Shown piece after piece: positions 17,453 through 26,582 of a stretch of DNA of 64,000 nt. The notes under the pieces were generated by a model, which was not told where the DNA came from, searched no databases, and worked only from the letters and a program-made list of their open reading frames with translations. A program made the translations under genes and the position numbers. Numbering within the stretch: the stretch's first letter is position 1; each line of letters starts with the position of its first letter. Location of the stretch: contig NZ_QGTS01000002.1 of the NCBI RefSeq assembly GCF_003182475.1, positions 391,749 through 455,748 of the forward strand, read 5' to 3'. This DNA comes from Mangrovibacter plantisponsor (GTDB lineage Bacteria > Pseudomonadota > Gammaproteobacteria > Enterobacterales > Enterobacteriaceae).

Positions 17453-18142
17453 ATTTAACCCTCTGATTATTGCCACTGTTTTATTTGATGTATTTTTCCC
17501 CGGTTTCGATAAAAGCAGGCGCAAGGATAGCGGTGTTAGCACTATTCATGACTGTATTTTCTGCTGTTATATATATCCGGGTTGCACATATCCGCTGATT
17601 ACAAAAGAATCAGAAAATAACACGAATTGTGCAGAGCGATTATTTCGCAGACACAGATTTATCATTCTGTGTCAGGTTAAGTAAACAATCATTTGGAATG
17701 TTCGCACACATTGATAAAAATAATGTGGAACTATTTCAAATTGGGCGCTGACGCACAGATTGATAATATTTACGTATGGTGTGGGAGTATTATTGGTTCC
17801 GTTATTATTACCCTTTGTTAGCCTGGTTTATTGTTGGCTAATCATGGTTTTCTTTCTGTGTCCGCAGATTATCTGCCGGTGTAACACCCGGCAGTTTTTA
17901 TTTATTTGTGCTACTTCGGGGTTATTTAAATCCCTGAAGGAATTAACTGTGCGTGAAATAAAATAGACATTTATTGCGGTGGTTAATTCAGGTAATTAAC
18001 TTAATAAGCACTATGGCCCGGGGGAAAACAGCGACCACATGTTTACAACGACAGGCAACGTACCAGTAATGCGTGCTACCACGCACTTTTGCCGGGAAGG
18101 GCGCAAATGCGTGGCTGTAACCATAAACTGTTAATGCCTGGG
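17453..18142. other. Spacer upstream of the porin, no supported gene
   Basis: About 690 bases. The half next to the porin start is AT-rich, as expected for a porin promoter region. A small hairpin TGCGTG-CTAC-CACGCA (18070-18085) with CTTTT lies near the far end. Short frames in this stretch have no ribosome site or recognisable product. Confidence 0.5.
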
Positions 18143-19888
18143 TCAGGGCGTAACTTTACCCAGTACGCTATCCTGCTGGCAGCTTTCTCCGGCGGCAATC
18201 TGGATTGACAGCACTCCGCTGCGGGCAGCAAGTACCGGGACTTCCATCTTCATTGCTTCCATTACTGCCAGAGTCTCGCCTTCACTGACTGCTTCGCCGG
18301 AAGTTTTAAGCCAGCGCTGCACAATGCCGGAGATGGGCGCAGTTACTGCACCGGCAACCTGTAATGCCTGGGGTGTTTCAGCCGGGCTTGCCGGAACAGC
18401 ACTACCGGGGGCAGCCTGGAAACTGGCCGGGAGAGCCAGTTGATGGCGGCGCCCGTCAATTTCAATCCAGCAACGTTGTAACGGGGCGTTGCCTGGGGGT
18501 AACGGGCGCACCTGTTCAGCAAGCTCAGCAGAAAAATCAGTCTCAATCCAGCGCGTATGGACACTAAAGCTTTCGGTAAAATCCGGGGAATGAAGTACCG
18601 CTTCATGGAAAGGCAGCACCGATGCCACTCCTTCGATGCGAAAGGCTTTGACGGCCTGGCGTGCGCGCGCCAGCGCCTGGTCGCGGTCTGGTGCCCAAAT
18701 AACCAGTTTCGCCATCAGTGAATCATAGAAGCCAGAAATAGTGTCTCCCTGGGTGACACCACTGTCTACGCGTACCCCAGGCCCTCCGGGCAGATCAAAG
18801 CGGGTAATTGTACCCGGCACCGGGAGAAAACCTTTCGCCGGGTCTTCTGCATTAATCCGCAGTTCAATGGCGTGGCCACGCGGTACCGGTGGCGTGGTGA
18901 TACTCAGTGGTAACCCCTGGGCAACACGCAGCTGTTCTTTGACCAGATCCAGGCCGCTGGTTTCTTCAGTTACCGGGTGTTCAACCTGCAAACGGGTATT
19001 GACTTCAAGAAACGACAACACACCATTGGCACCCAGCAAAAACTCTACCGTGCCTGCGCTGCGGTAACCGGCACGCTGGCAAATGGACTGTGCGGCACTG
19101 GCAATTTGTGCTTCGATTTCGGCGCTTAGAAAAGGCGCCGGGGCTTCTTCTACCAGCTTTTGGTTACGGCGTTGCAAAGAGCAGTCGCGGGTACCCACCA
19201 CGACTACGTGGCCCTGTTCGTCGGCGATAACCTGCGCTTCAATATGGCGCGGTCGGTCGAGATACTGTTCAACATAACACTCACCACGCCCGAAGGCTGT
19301 CAGCGCTTCACTGACGGCTGACTGGTAAAGTGCGGCGATTTCCGCCCGCTGCCAGGCCACTTTCAACCCGCGCCCACCACCACCAAAGGCGGCCTTGATG
19401 GCAACGGGCAGACCGTGTTCATCGGCAAAGCGGATAACATCCTCCGCACAAGAAACCGGGTCTGGCGTACCTTTAACCAGCGGTGCGCCAACCGCCATGG
19501 CAATTTTCCGCGCCTGAACTTTATCACCCAATTGCTCGATGGTTTCCGGGCGTGGGCCAATCCAGATAAGCCCTGCGGCTTCCACGGCACGGGCGAATTC
19601 AGCCCGCTCAGACAAAAAGCCGTAACCCGGGTGCACCATTGTGGCTTCACTGCGGCGGGCAACGTCGATCAATTGTTCGATATTCAGGTAAGTTTCTGCC
19701 GGGCTGCACCCGGGTAATGCCCAGGCTTCACCAGCCAGGCGGCAATGCAGGCTGTCGGCGTCCGGGTCAGCATAGACCGCGACACTGGCAAAACCGTATT
19801 CATGGCAGGCCCGGATAATGCGAACCGCAATTTCGCCCCGGTTCGCGACGAGCACTTTGTGTGGGGGAATGGTAGCAACAGCGCTCAT
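18143..19888 (-). CDS. Biotin carboxylase fused to a biotin carboxyl carrier domain
   Basis: A 581-residue protein. Residues about 8-455 are an ATP-grasp biotin carboxylase: KVLVANRGEIAVRIIRAC, MVHPGYGFLSE, the glycine-rich FGGGGRGLKV loop, the EVNTRLQVEHPVTEE active site and AIELRINAEDP. Residues about 505-581 form a biotinyl domain with the biotinylation motif AVMEAMKMEVPV. Its ATG overlaps the stop of the fused PxpB-PxpC gene by one base (TAATG), so translation is coupled. In urea carboxylase the same modules (BC, BCCP, and a carboxyltransferase related to PxpB/PxpC) sit on one chain, so I infer a split biotin-dependent carboxylase. It is the last gene of the operon. The carboxyl acceptor is unknown. 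Confidence 0.9.
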   Translation of the reverse strand: MSAVATIPPHKVLVANRGEIAVRIIRACHEYGFASVAVYADPDADSLHCRLAGEAWALPGCSPAETYLNIEQLIDVARRSEATMVHPGYGFLSERAEFARAVEAAGLIWIGPRPETIEQLGDKVQARKIAMAVGAPLVKGTPDPVSCAEDVIRFADEHGLPVAIKAAFGGGGRGLKVAWQRAEIAALYQSAVSEALTAFGRGECYVEQYLDRPRHIEAQVIADEQGHVVVVGTRDCSLQRRNQKLVEEAPAPFLSAEIEAQIASAAQSICQRAGYRSAGTVEFLLGANGVLSFLEVNTRLQVEHPVTEETSGLDLVKEQLRVAQGLPLSITTPPVPRGHAIELRINAEDPAKGFLPVPGTITRFDLPGGPGVRVDSGVTQGDTISGFYDSLMAKLVIWAPDRDQALARARQAVKAFRIEGVASVLPFHEAVLHSPDFTESFSVHTRWIETDFSAELAEQVRPLPPGNAPLQRCWIEIDGRRHQLALPASFQAAPGSAVPASPAETPQALQVAGAVTAPISGIVQRWLKTSGEAVSEGETLAVMEAMKMEVPVLAARSGVLSIQIAAGESCQQDSVLGKVTP

Positions 19889-21471
19889 TATTTATACTCC
19901 TCAAAAACAGTAAAAGGGCGAATGGCCCGAAAGCGAATCTGGCAGTTGGGCGGGAGTTGGCCCGCAATATCAAGGTGGTAGTGGGCGACAGCACCAATCA
20001 CCGGGTAACCACCGGTTAATGGGTGGTCGGCCAGAAACAGAACCGGTTGCCCGTTCGCCGGAACCTGGATGGCACCAATGCAAGTGCCTTCACTGGGCAA
20101 TTCGCGGTTGTCACTGCGGGTAAGCGGTAACTCGCCCTGTAACCGCAGGCCAATGCGGTTAGATTGTGGCGTGACTTGCCAGCACTGGCTGGTGAGCCGG
20201 TTCAGCGCTTCGTCGTTGAACCAGTCGCAGCGTGGCCCGGGGATGATATCCAGCGTGATGGTCTCGCCGGGTGCCGGTAATGAAGGCAGGCCGATGACAG
20301 CAGGCTGTACCGCACTGTGTGGCGGCGTGGTGCCTGCATACAATTTAACCCCAGCCTGTAACGGTTCCGGGCCAACTTGTGCCAGCGTGTCGCGCGAGGC
20401 ACTGCCCAGTTGTGGCGTAACGTCCCAGCCGCCACGGCGTGCCAGGTAACTGCGCACGCCGCGTGCTGGCGCTCCCAGGCGTAACTGGTCGCCTGCTTCG
20501 AGTGCCAGTGGCGCTTCTGTGCTGGCGGTAAAATGTGCGCCGTCTGCACGGGTGACCATTACCGGGCAGGGCGCGCCTGTTAGCGCAACGACCATTGGGG
20601 CACAAATACGGGCGCTGAACCCACCGGCAGTAATTTCCAGTGCGGGCAGGTGGCCTGGGTTGCCAACCAGCCAGTTGGCGCGCCGCCAGGCGGCCTGGTC
20701 AAGTGCGCCCGAAGGGGATATCCCCATGCTTGCCTGGCCTGCGCGCCCGGCATCCTGAAACAGGGTTTGTAAACCTGGTGATATCACGGACATCACCGCG
20801 CTACCGGAAGCTGACTGTTGCAGGGGCTGTGGTTTTACCACCGGCACACAGACCGGGGCGCGCGTGGCATCAACAAATTGTACTTGCATGCCGGGTTGCA
20901 ATAACGCGGGCGGCTGCCTGTCCAGGGCAAACAGTGTTTCTGTGGTGCGGCCAATTAATTGCCAGCCACCGGGGCTTGCGTGGGGGTAAATACCGCTGAA
21001 TTCCCCGGCAAGCCCAACAGAACCCGCCGGAATACGGGTGCGGGGGCTGGCGCGGCGGGGAACCTGGATACCGGCTTCGCGAGAAACAAGGTAAGCAAAG
21101 CCTGGAGCAAAGCCACAAAACGCCACCTGCCACAAAGAGCCGGTGTGGCGCTGAATGAGTGCCTCAACACTTAACCCGAGGTATTCCGCCATCCCGGCCA
21201 AATCATCACCAGTATACTGAACGGGGATGTTGACTACTTTGCCTGCGCGCTGAGCTTGCGCCTGCCCGTCGAGCTGGCGAATGGCAGCAGATAACTGGTG
21301 GCTCTGGGTGAGCGTTGGGTCAAAATGGATAAGCAGGGTACGGGCTGCAGGAATGATCTCTTCCACTCCTGGTAATGGCGCAGCCTGCAAGGCGGCGAAC
21401 AAAGCCAGCGTGTCATCCAGAGTGCCCAGCTCCACTAAAAAACTGGACAGGCTGCAAGGTAAAAATCGCAC
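19888..21471 (-). CDS. Fused 5-oxoprolinase subunits PxpB-PxpC (KipI-KipA / AHS1-AHS2)
   Basis: A 527-residue fusion. The N-terminal part (about 1-215) is PxpB/KipI-like (AHS1) with FCGFAPGFAYL, VPRRASPRTRIPAGSVG and GIYPHASPGGWQLIGRT. The C-terminal part (about 225-520) is PxpC/KipA-like (AHS2) with GLQTLFQDAGRAGQASMGIS, RSYLARRGGWDV and the NRIGLRLQGELP segment. In E. coli these are separate subunits of ATP-dependent 5-oxoprolinase with PxpA. The same domains are the carboxyltransferase of urea carboxylase. Start is GTG 21471 behind AAGGA. The gene begins 12 bases after the DUF1445 gene and overlaps the biotin carboxylase gene. Two activities are possible: oxoproline hydrolysis or carboxyl transfer. 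Confidence 0.88.
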   Translation of the reverse strand: MRFLPCSLSSFLVELGTLDDTLALFAALQAAPLPGVEEIIPAARTLLIHFDPTLTQSHQLSAAIRQLDGQAQAQRAGKVVNIPVQYTGDDLAGMAEYLGLSVEALIQRHTGSLWQVAFCGFAPGFAYLVSREAGIQVPRRASPRTRIPAGSVGLAGEFSGIYPHASPGGWQLIGRTTETLFALDRQPPALLQPGMQVQFVDATRAPVCVPVVKPQPLQQSASGSAVMSVISPGLQTLFQDAGRAGQASMGISPSGALDQAAWRRANWLVGNPGHLPALEITAGGFSARICAPMVVALTGAPCPVMVTRADGAHFTASTEAPLALEAGDQLRLGAPARGVRSYLARRGGWDVTPQLGSASRDTLAQVGPEPLQAGVKLYAGTTPPHSAVQPAVIGLPSLPAPGETITLDIIPGPRCDWFNDEALNRLTSQCWQVTPQSNRIGLRLQGELPLTRSDNRELPSEGTCIGAIQVPANGQPVLFLADHPLTGGYPVIGAVAHYHLDIAGQLPPNCQIRFRAIRPFTVFEEYK

Positions 21472-21483
21472 GTTACATCCTTA

Positions 21484-22290
21484 TTATTGTTGCCAGGCGG
21501 CGTCCGGAATATCGGTGATAAACATGTGGCCAGGGGCATGGCTTACAGCAAATGGCACCTGCGATGCCATCACTGCTGCCTGCGGGGTAACACCACAGGC
21601 CCAGAACACCGGTACTTCTCCCGGGCGCAGTGTCACCGGGTCGCCAAAGTCTGGTTTGCTGATGTCCTGAATACCCAGCGCCTGCGGTTCACCAATATGT
21701 ACCGGTGCGCCATGGACGGCCGGGTAACGGGCAGTAATAGTGACGGCATCAGCAACCTGATGAGCCGGAACCGGCCGCATGGAGACCACCAGTTCGCCTT
21801 TCAGCCTGCCAGCTTCACGGCAGGGGCGATTGGTCCGGTACATCGGCACATTGCAACCTTCGCTGATATGGCGGACATCAATGCCTGCCTGCATCAGTGG
21901 TGTTTCGAATGTGAAGCTGCAGCCAATCAAAAAAGTGACCAGATCCGGGTGGCTTTGCCAGATTTCACGGGCATCGGTCACTTCTTCTGCCAGTTCACCA
22001 TTACGCCATACCCGGTAACGCGGTATGTCCGTATCCACACGGCTTCCGGCTGCCAGCATGGTGTGGCATTGCCCGGCTTCGAGGACATCAAGCACCGGGC
22101 AACTTTGTGGGTTGCGCTGCGCGTAGAGTAGAAAATCAAATGCCCAGTCGCGTGGCAGGGCTATCATATTCGCCTGGGTCATGCCTGGTGCCATTCCGGC
22201 GGTGGGTTTGTCGTAACCCTTACGAATTCGCAGGCGAGCCTGTGCCGCTTCTTCCAGTGCTTGTGGTGTAGCAGGATAATTAATGTTCAT
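21484..22290 (-). CDS. DUF1445 family protein (YcsI-type; D-glutamate cyclase / putative hydro-lyase)
   Basis: A 268-residue protein of the DUF1445 family (B. subtilis YcsI; the animal D-glutamate cyclase carries the same domain). It shows the conserved early block [32 protein letters not shown] near the middle and [12 protein letters not shown], then [12 protein letters not shown] near the end. ATG 22290 overlaps the PxpA stop by four bases (ATGA), which sets the start. D-glutamate cyclase forms 5-oxo-D-proline from D-glutamate, and this fits an operon that otherwise encodes 5-oxoprolinase parts. The reaction here is inferred from family and context, not from catalytic residues. Confidence 0.85.
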   Translation of the reverse strand: MNINYPATPQALEEAAQARLRIRKGYDKPTAGMAPGMTQANMIALPRDWAFDFLLYAQRNPQSCPVLDVLEAGQCHTMLAAGSRVDTDIPRYRVWRNGELAEEVTDAREIWQSHPDLVTFLIGCSFTFETPLMQAGIDVRHISEGCNVPMYRTNRPCREAGRLKGELVVSMRPVPAHQVADAVTITARYPAVHGAPVHIGEPQALGIQDISKPDFGDPVTLRPGEVPVFWACGVTPQAAVMASQVPFAVSHAPGHMFITDIPDAAWQQ

Positions 22291-23060
22291 TGCTGCTCTC
22301 CCGGGCAAAAAGGCGCAATTTGGATACCTTCCTGCTCCAGTGCAGCCCGCACTTTGATTGCCATTTCTACGGCACCGGGGGAGTCGCCATGCACGCAGAT
22401 ACTTTGGGCAGAGATGGGCGTGAACACACCTTCAACTGACACCACACCGCCTTCGCGCACCAGTTGCACCATACGGCTGGCAATGGCCTGTGTATCGTGC
22501 AGCACAGCACCGGCTTCCCGGCGTGAAACCAGCGTGCCGTCCTGGTGGTAGGCCCGGTCGGCAAAGGCTTCAGCCACAACCTGCAACCCCTGCTCGCGAG
22601 CAAGCTGTGCCAGGGGAGAACCGGCAAGCACCACCAGTGGTAAACGGGCGTCATAGTCTTTAATCGCATTAATGACTGCCATGCCCTGGCGCCTGTCGTG
22701 TGCAATTGTGTTGTATAACGCCCCGTGGGGTTTGACATAACTCACTCTGGTGCCTGCTGCACTGGCGAGGCCCGCCAGTGCGCCAATCTGGTAAATTACG
22801 CTGGCAGTCAGGTCGTCATCTGCCATGTTCATTTCCCGGCGGCCAAAGCCCTGTAAATCCGGGTAACCCACATGCGCGCCACAACACACCTGGTTGGCTG
22901 CGGCGGCTTTGAGTGTGGCCCGCATCCCTGCCGGGTCACCGGCATGGAACCCACAGGCAATGTTTGCGCTACTCACCACAGTCAGCATGCGTGCGTCATC
23001 ACCCATATGCCACTGACCAAAGCTTTCGCCAAGATCGCTGTTAATATCAATGGTGTTCAT
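22287..23060 (-). CDS. pxpA: 5-oxoprolinase subunit PxpA (LamB/YcsF family)
   Basis: A 257-residue LamB/YcsF-family protein, standard length. It has the family opening [51 protein letters not shown] and the [13 protein letters not shown] block near the end. PxpA works with PxpB and PxpC in ATP-dependent opening of 5-oxoproline to glutamate. AAGG precedes ATG 23060. It lies between the transporter gene (8-base gap) and the DUF1445 gene (4-base overlap), within a five-gene operon read leftwards. Confidence 0.93.
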   Translation of the reverse strand: MNTIDINSDLGESFGQWHMGDDARMLTVVSSANIACGFHAGDPAGMRATLKAAAANQVCCGAHVGYPDLQGFGRREMNMADDDLTASVIYQIGALAGLASAAGTRVSYVKPHGALYNTIAHDRRQGMAVINAIKDYDARLPLVVLAGSPLAQLAREQGLQVVAEAFADRAYHQDGTLVSRREAGAVLHDTQAIASRMVQLVREGGVVSVEGVFTPISAQSICVHGDSPGAVEMAIKVRAALEQEGIQIAPFCPGEQQ

Positions 23061-23068
23061 AGGCAGCC

Positions 23069-24313
23069 TTATGCAATTTTCAGGAAATTAAAAATAGTGG
23101 AAACCGACATGATGGCCATATACCAGGTCATGATGCAGGTTATCAGCCCCAGCCACAGCAACCAGCGTGGGTAACGGTAACCGTCCATCAGGTCTGCCCG
23201 GTGCCAGCCAACCCACAGGAATAAAGTTAACCCCAGGGGAAGTACCAGGCCATTGAACCCGCCGGCAAACACCAGCAGAGCTGCGGGGGCTGTACCCAGG
23301 CACAGATACACAACCAGAGTGAATGCAATAAATACCAGAGTGGCGATATTGCGCTGGCGCTCAGTAATCCCCGGGCGGAAAACGGAAATAAAAGAAACGG
23401 ATGTCCATGCGGCACCTACCACGCTGGAAAGTGCGGCGGCCCACAATACAATACCGAAAATACGCAGGCCCACATTACCGGCTGCGGCCAGGAATGCCTG
23501 AGAAGCCGGGTTCGCATTGTGGCTGGAGAGATCAATGGTGATACCACTGGCAACCACGCCAAAAATAGCCAGAAACAGCACATAACGCATGATGCCGACC
23601 ACAATAATCCCGCGGTTGGCCGCCGAAGAAACTTCTTTGATGTGTTCTTTGCCGCTGATGCCCTTATCCAGCAGGCGGTGAGCACCCGCATAACTGATGT
23701 AACCCCCAACAGTACCGCCAACAATAGTGGTGATTGCCGCAAAGTTAATATTGCTGGGGAACACGGTTTCACGCAGTGCCATGCCCAATGGCGGGTGTGA
23801 AACCAGTGCCACATAGAGTGTCAGCACTATCATGACAACCCCCAGCACAATAAGCATGCGGTCAAGCGCCACACCGGCACGGCGTGAAGCAAAAATATAA
23901 ATCGCAATACCTGCGCTGATAAGCCCACCCAGTTTAGGGCTCAGGCCAAACAAGGCATTCAGCCCTAAACCGGCACCCGCGATGTTGCCAATGTTGAACA
24001 CCAGCCCACCAAAGATAACCAACACAGCCAGCAGGTAACCACTGCCCGGGATTGCCCGGTTTGCTACCTCTGCTGCGTTCATTTGTGTCAGGGTTACCAC
24101 GCGCCAGATATTTTGCTGTACGACAAAGTCAATCAGGATAGAAGCCAGAATACCGAACGCGAATGCCGCACCCAGGGTGGCGGTGAAGGTGGCGGTTTGG
24201 GTAATAAAACCCGGGCCAATGGCGGAGGTCGCCATCAGAAATATGGCGGCGAGAAGAGATGAACGCCGGTTTTGAACAAAGCTTTTATGCTGATTGATGT
24301 TATCAACTGCCAT
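23069..24313 (-). CDS. NRAMP-related transporter lacking the metal-site motifs (YcsG-like)
   Basis: A 414-residue inner-membrane protein with about 11 membrane segments of the NRAMP/SLC11 superfamily. The TM1 metal motif DPGN reads GPGFITQ here, and the TM6 region that carries MPH in metal transporters reads [14 protein letters not shown], so both metal-binding motifs are missing. Similar proteins (B. subtilis YcsG) sit with ycsF/ycsI/kip genes. I infer a carrier for the operon substrate, such as 5-oxoproline, not for manganese. Start ATG 24313 has GGAG eight bases upstream; a GTG at 24322 is the alternative. It is the first gene of the operon and divergent from a GntR regulator. Confidence 0.85.
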   Translation of the reverse strand: MAVDNINQHKSFVQNRRSSLLAAIFLMATSAIGPGFITQTATFTATLGAAFAFGILASILIDFVVQQNIWRVVTLTQMNAAEVANRAIPGSGYLLAVLVIFGGLVFNIGNIAGAGLGLNALFGLSPKLGGLISAGIAIYIFASRRAGVALDRMLIVLGVVMIVLTLYVALVSHPPLGMALRETVFPSNINFAAITTIVGGTVGGYISYAGAHRLLDKGISGKEHIKEVSSAANRGIIVVGIMRYVLFLAIFGVVASGITIDLSSHNANPASQAFLAAAGNVGLRIFGIVLWAAALSSVVGAAWTSVSFISVFRPGITERQRNIATLVFIAFTLVVYLCLGTAPAALLVFAGGFNGLVLPLGLTLFLWVGWHRADLMDGYRYPRWLLWLGLITCIMTWYMAIMSVSTIFNFLKIA

Positions 24314-24409
24314 TGCATGCACTCCAGTCGGGGGGATGTCATGTTGTTAAGCAAAAATCATTCCATTGTTGGGTTAAAATTATTTCATTGTTCATCAATT
24401 AAAAATAAA

Positions 24410-24420
24410 TTGTTGAACAA
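24410..24420. promoter_or_regulatory. Palindrome in the transporter-GntR divergent spacer
   Basis: TTGTTGAACAA is an exact inverted repeat; a related element ATTGTTCATCAATT lies about 20 bases away toward the transporter gene. Both stand in the AT-rich spacer between the oxoproline-type operon and its divergent GntR gene, a natural place for the operator. Confidence 0.45.
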
Positions 24421-24652
24421 TATTGACCATAGTGGAAAAAATACGAATGTAAAATATTTGTTAATGCGTAGTTTTAAAAGAGTGAGGTAACACGCAAAAA
24501 CAGCGGTGCACAGCAATGACGCACGGCATGCACCGGGCTGGTGCGTTGTGCGCGGCTATGCCAGCAATAATGCCGGGAAGGGGTGAGGGCAAGTTGCTGC
24601 TCCTGTTGGATTATGGGAATATTGCCGCTTGTCCCCCGTTGGTGAGAGGCAG

Positions 24653-25303
24653 ATGAGAGAACCTGCAGAGCCTGTACTGAGTGAAATGATTGCTCAGGCA
24701 TTACGTCAGAAAATTATTGCCGGAGAGTTACTGCCTGGTGCCCGCCTCTCGGAAAGGGAATTAACCAGCCAGTTGGATATTTCCCGTAACACGTTACGTG
24801 AAGTTTTTCGTTTGCTTACTCAGGAAGGGCTGTTGCGTTACCAGCCAAACCGGGGCGTGTGTGTGGCGGTACCCACAGATGCCGATATCATAGATATTTA
24901 CCGCATCCGGCGGTTGATTGAATGTGATGCATTGCGTAATGCTTACCCATACCACCCGGCGATTACCATGATGGAGCGTGCCGTTGATGATGCGCGTCGC
25001 GCTTTACGGGAGGAAGACTGGGGGGAAGTGGGTACCGCGAATATGCAATTCCATGCGGCCATTGTCGCACTTTCAGACAGTGAGCGCCTGATGCGGCTGT
25101 ACCAGCATATTTCTGCCGAATTACGCCTGGCCTTTGGTCAACTGGCAGATAAAGAGATGCTGCATTCACCCTATGTGGAGAAAAACGCGGGGATAATTTT
25201 GTTGCTGAAAGCGGGTGAGAACGGTAACGCGGCGGCCACCCTTGAAACCTACCTGAATATTTCTGAACGCACTATTCTGGCTGCGCTGGCGCGCAGCCGG
25301 TAA
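24653..25303 (+). CDS. GntR-family (FadR/FCD type) regulator of the oxoproline-type operon
   Basis: A 216-residue regulator: winged helix-turn-helix in residues about 10-75 (LSERELTSQLDISRNTLREVFRLLTQEGL) followed by an all-helical FCD domain with the usual D-R-IRRLIE start and the histidine in NMQFHAAIVAL that helps bind a metal or ligand. ATG 24653 is used with GGTGAG/GAGAGG upstream; a TTG at 24629 is a longer option. Divergent placement implies control of the NRAMP-like/pxp operon, with an organic acid as likely effector. It ends 18 bases from a convergent DUF6515 gene. Confidence 0.9.
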   Translation: MREPAEPVLSEMIAQALRQKIIAGELLPGARLSERELTSQLDISRNTLREVFRLLTQEGLLRYQPNRGVCVAVPTDADIIDIYRIRRLIECDALRNAYPYHPAITMMERAVDDARRALREEDWGEVGTANMQFHAAIVALSDSERLMRLYQHISAELRLAFGQLADKEMLHSPYVEKNAGIILLLKAGENGNAAATLETYLNISERTILAALARSR

Positions 25304-25321
25304 TTTACCTGAGCCTGGCGG

Positions 25322-25723
25322 TTACAGGCCTGCCGGGCGAGGTACTTCTATATAACGGCCATCCACATCACGCTCGTAATAGTGGCCGTCACTGACATAA
25401 TAACGGCGGCCATTAAAATCAAGCGGGTGGAGTGCACCTGATGACGGTGCTTCCACTACTGTGGTGGCCGGTGGCTCTACCACAACATAGTGGTCATTCT
25501 GGCGTTGGTAGTAAATACCGTTAGCCACATAGTAAGTCAGCCCGCCAATCAAGAGTGCAGTGGCAATATCCGGCAGGATATTCACCCGGTGCCCGGGGTG
25601 AAAAAACGGTGCCGGGCCATGGCCAAAATCCGGGCCGGGGCCTGGACCCGGGTGAGCCTGAGCCAGCGGAGCCAGGCTGCTTAGTGCTGCGGTAAACAGC
25701 ATTATTAAAGAAATCTTTTTCAT
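25322..25723 (-). CDS. DUF6515-type secreted protein
   Basis: A 133-residue precursor with a signal peptide ending LAQAHP, a glycine/proline/histidine-rich stretch (PGPGPGPDFGHGPAPFFHPG), a hydrophobic segment around residues 50-70 (LPDIATALLIGGLTYYVANGIYY), then tyrosine-rich repeats of the type YYVSDGHYYERDVDGRY. This is the pattern of DUF6515 envelope proteins of unknown function. ATG 25723 is preferred (GCAGG six bases upstream); GTG 25729 is the alternative. The gene is convergent with the GntR gene and has no evident partner. The role is unknown. Confidence 0.75.
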   Translation of the reverse strand: MKKISLIMLFTAALSSLAPLAQAHPGPGPGPDFGHGPAPFFHPGHRVNILPDIATALLIGGLTYYVANGIYYQRQNDHYVVVEPPATTVVEAPSSGALHPLDFNGRRYYVSDGHYYERDVDGRYIEVPRPAGL

Positions 25724-25994
25724 GTACACCTGCCTTTGTCAATACGGTGCGCCCTGTGCTGCGGGCACCGTGCGCTATACCCTGTCGTTCACCTTGCCAA
25801 AACCTGGCAAGACACGGACACAGCGGGTATATCCTTAATGGCATAGTATGGGCGTGAACCACCAGACTCAATCAGACAACGACAAGTTCCATGATTAATC
25901 CACAGTTGTTACCGGGCGTTACGTAATGTTGATAGGGTGTGCCAGGAGAGGAGGGGTGGTGGTTCGCTGCAGCCGTTAGCTTTGGTGATAAAAC

Positions 25995-26028
25995 AGAAAG
26001 AAGGAAAACAGTGGTTTCCCTTCTTTCT
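25995..26028 (-). terminator. Rho-independent terminator of yahO
   Basis: On the minus strand AGAAAGAAGGGAAA pairs with TTTTCCTTCTTTCT across a short loop (26028-25995), followed by GTTTTATC. It stands about 40 bases after the yahO stop. Confidence 0.75.
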
Positions 26029-26066
26029 TGACGGTATTCATACCATTATATTAAGCCGCCAGATGC

Positions 26067-26348
26067 TTATTTTTTCTTATAGACATCGGCTGTTACGTGG
26101 ATTTTGTTTTCTGTCTGGCCGGAGGTCAGAACATAAACGGAGCCGCCCAGATCATCGGCTTTTTTCGATAACTCTTCTTTGGCGTCCATTGGGGATGTTT
26201 CACCCGCACTGGAGATAGTCCCTACTTTGGTATACTGGTCTGCGACTTTTTCAAAGTCGACTTTTTTCATCATTTCCGCAGAGTAAGCGCTAAACGTAAA
26301 GGCAGCGAGTGCAGCGATAACAATTTTTTGTGTAATGCCCATCATCAT
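26067..26348 (-). CDS. yahO: YahO, DUF1471 periplasmic protein
   Basis: A 93-residue precursor closely following E. coli YahO: signal peptide ending AYSAE, then [18 protein letters not shown], the helix [15 protein letters not shown] and the end [20 protein letters not shown], which is nearly the YahO C-terminus. Three ATG codons in a row (26348, 26345, 26342) follow GGGAG; the second or third are better spaced, so the start is uncertain by one or two residues. It is the third DUF1471 gene in this window, but it is not a copy of the other two. Function is unknown; YahO-type proteins are periplasmic. Confidence 0.88.
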   Translation of the reverse strand: MMMGITQKIVIAALAAFTFSAYSAEMMKKVDFEKVADQYTKVGTISSAGETSPMDAKEELSKKADDLGGSVYVLTSGQTENKIHVTADVYKKK

Positions 26349-26582
26349 AAACTCCCTTACTTGTTGAATTTATAAAATAGCCACTTGATGTTTTTACTGT
26401 ACCAAGCAATGTAAAGTTAGTTCAGGCAGTAAAAATTTCAAGGAAATCGGGGGATAATGTTTACTTATTTATTTTATCCCCGCATTTGAATGCTTCCGCT
26501 ATTTTAGTGCCCATTTCCTTAATGCCGGTTAATACGTTACCACGGCTTAATAACCAATTAATTACTAATAACTATTACCTGC

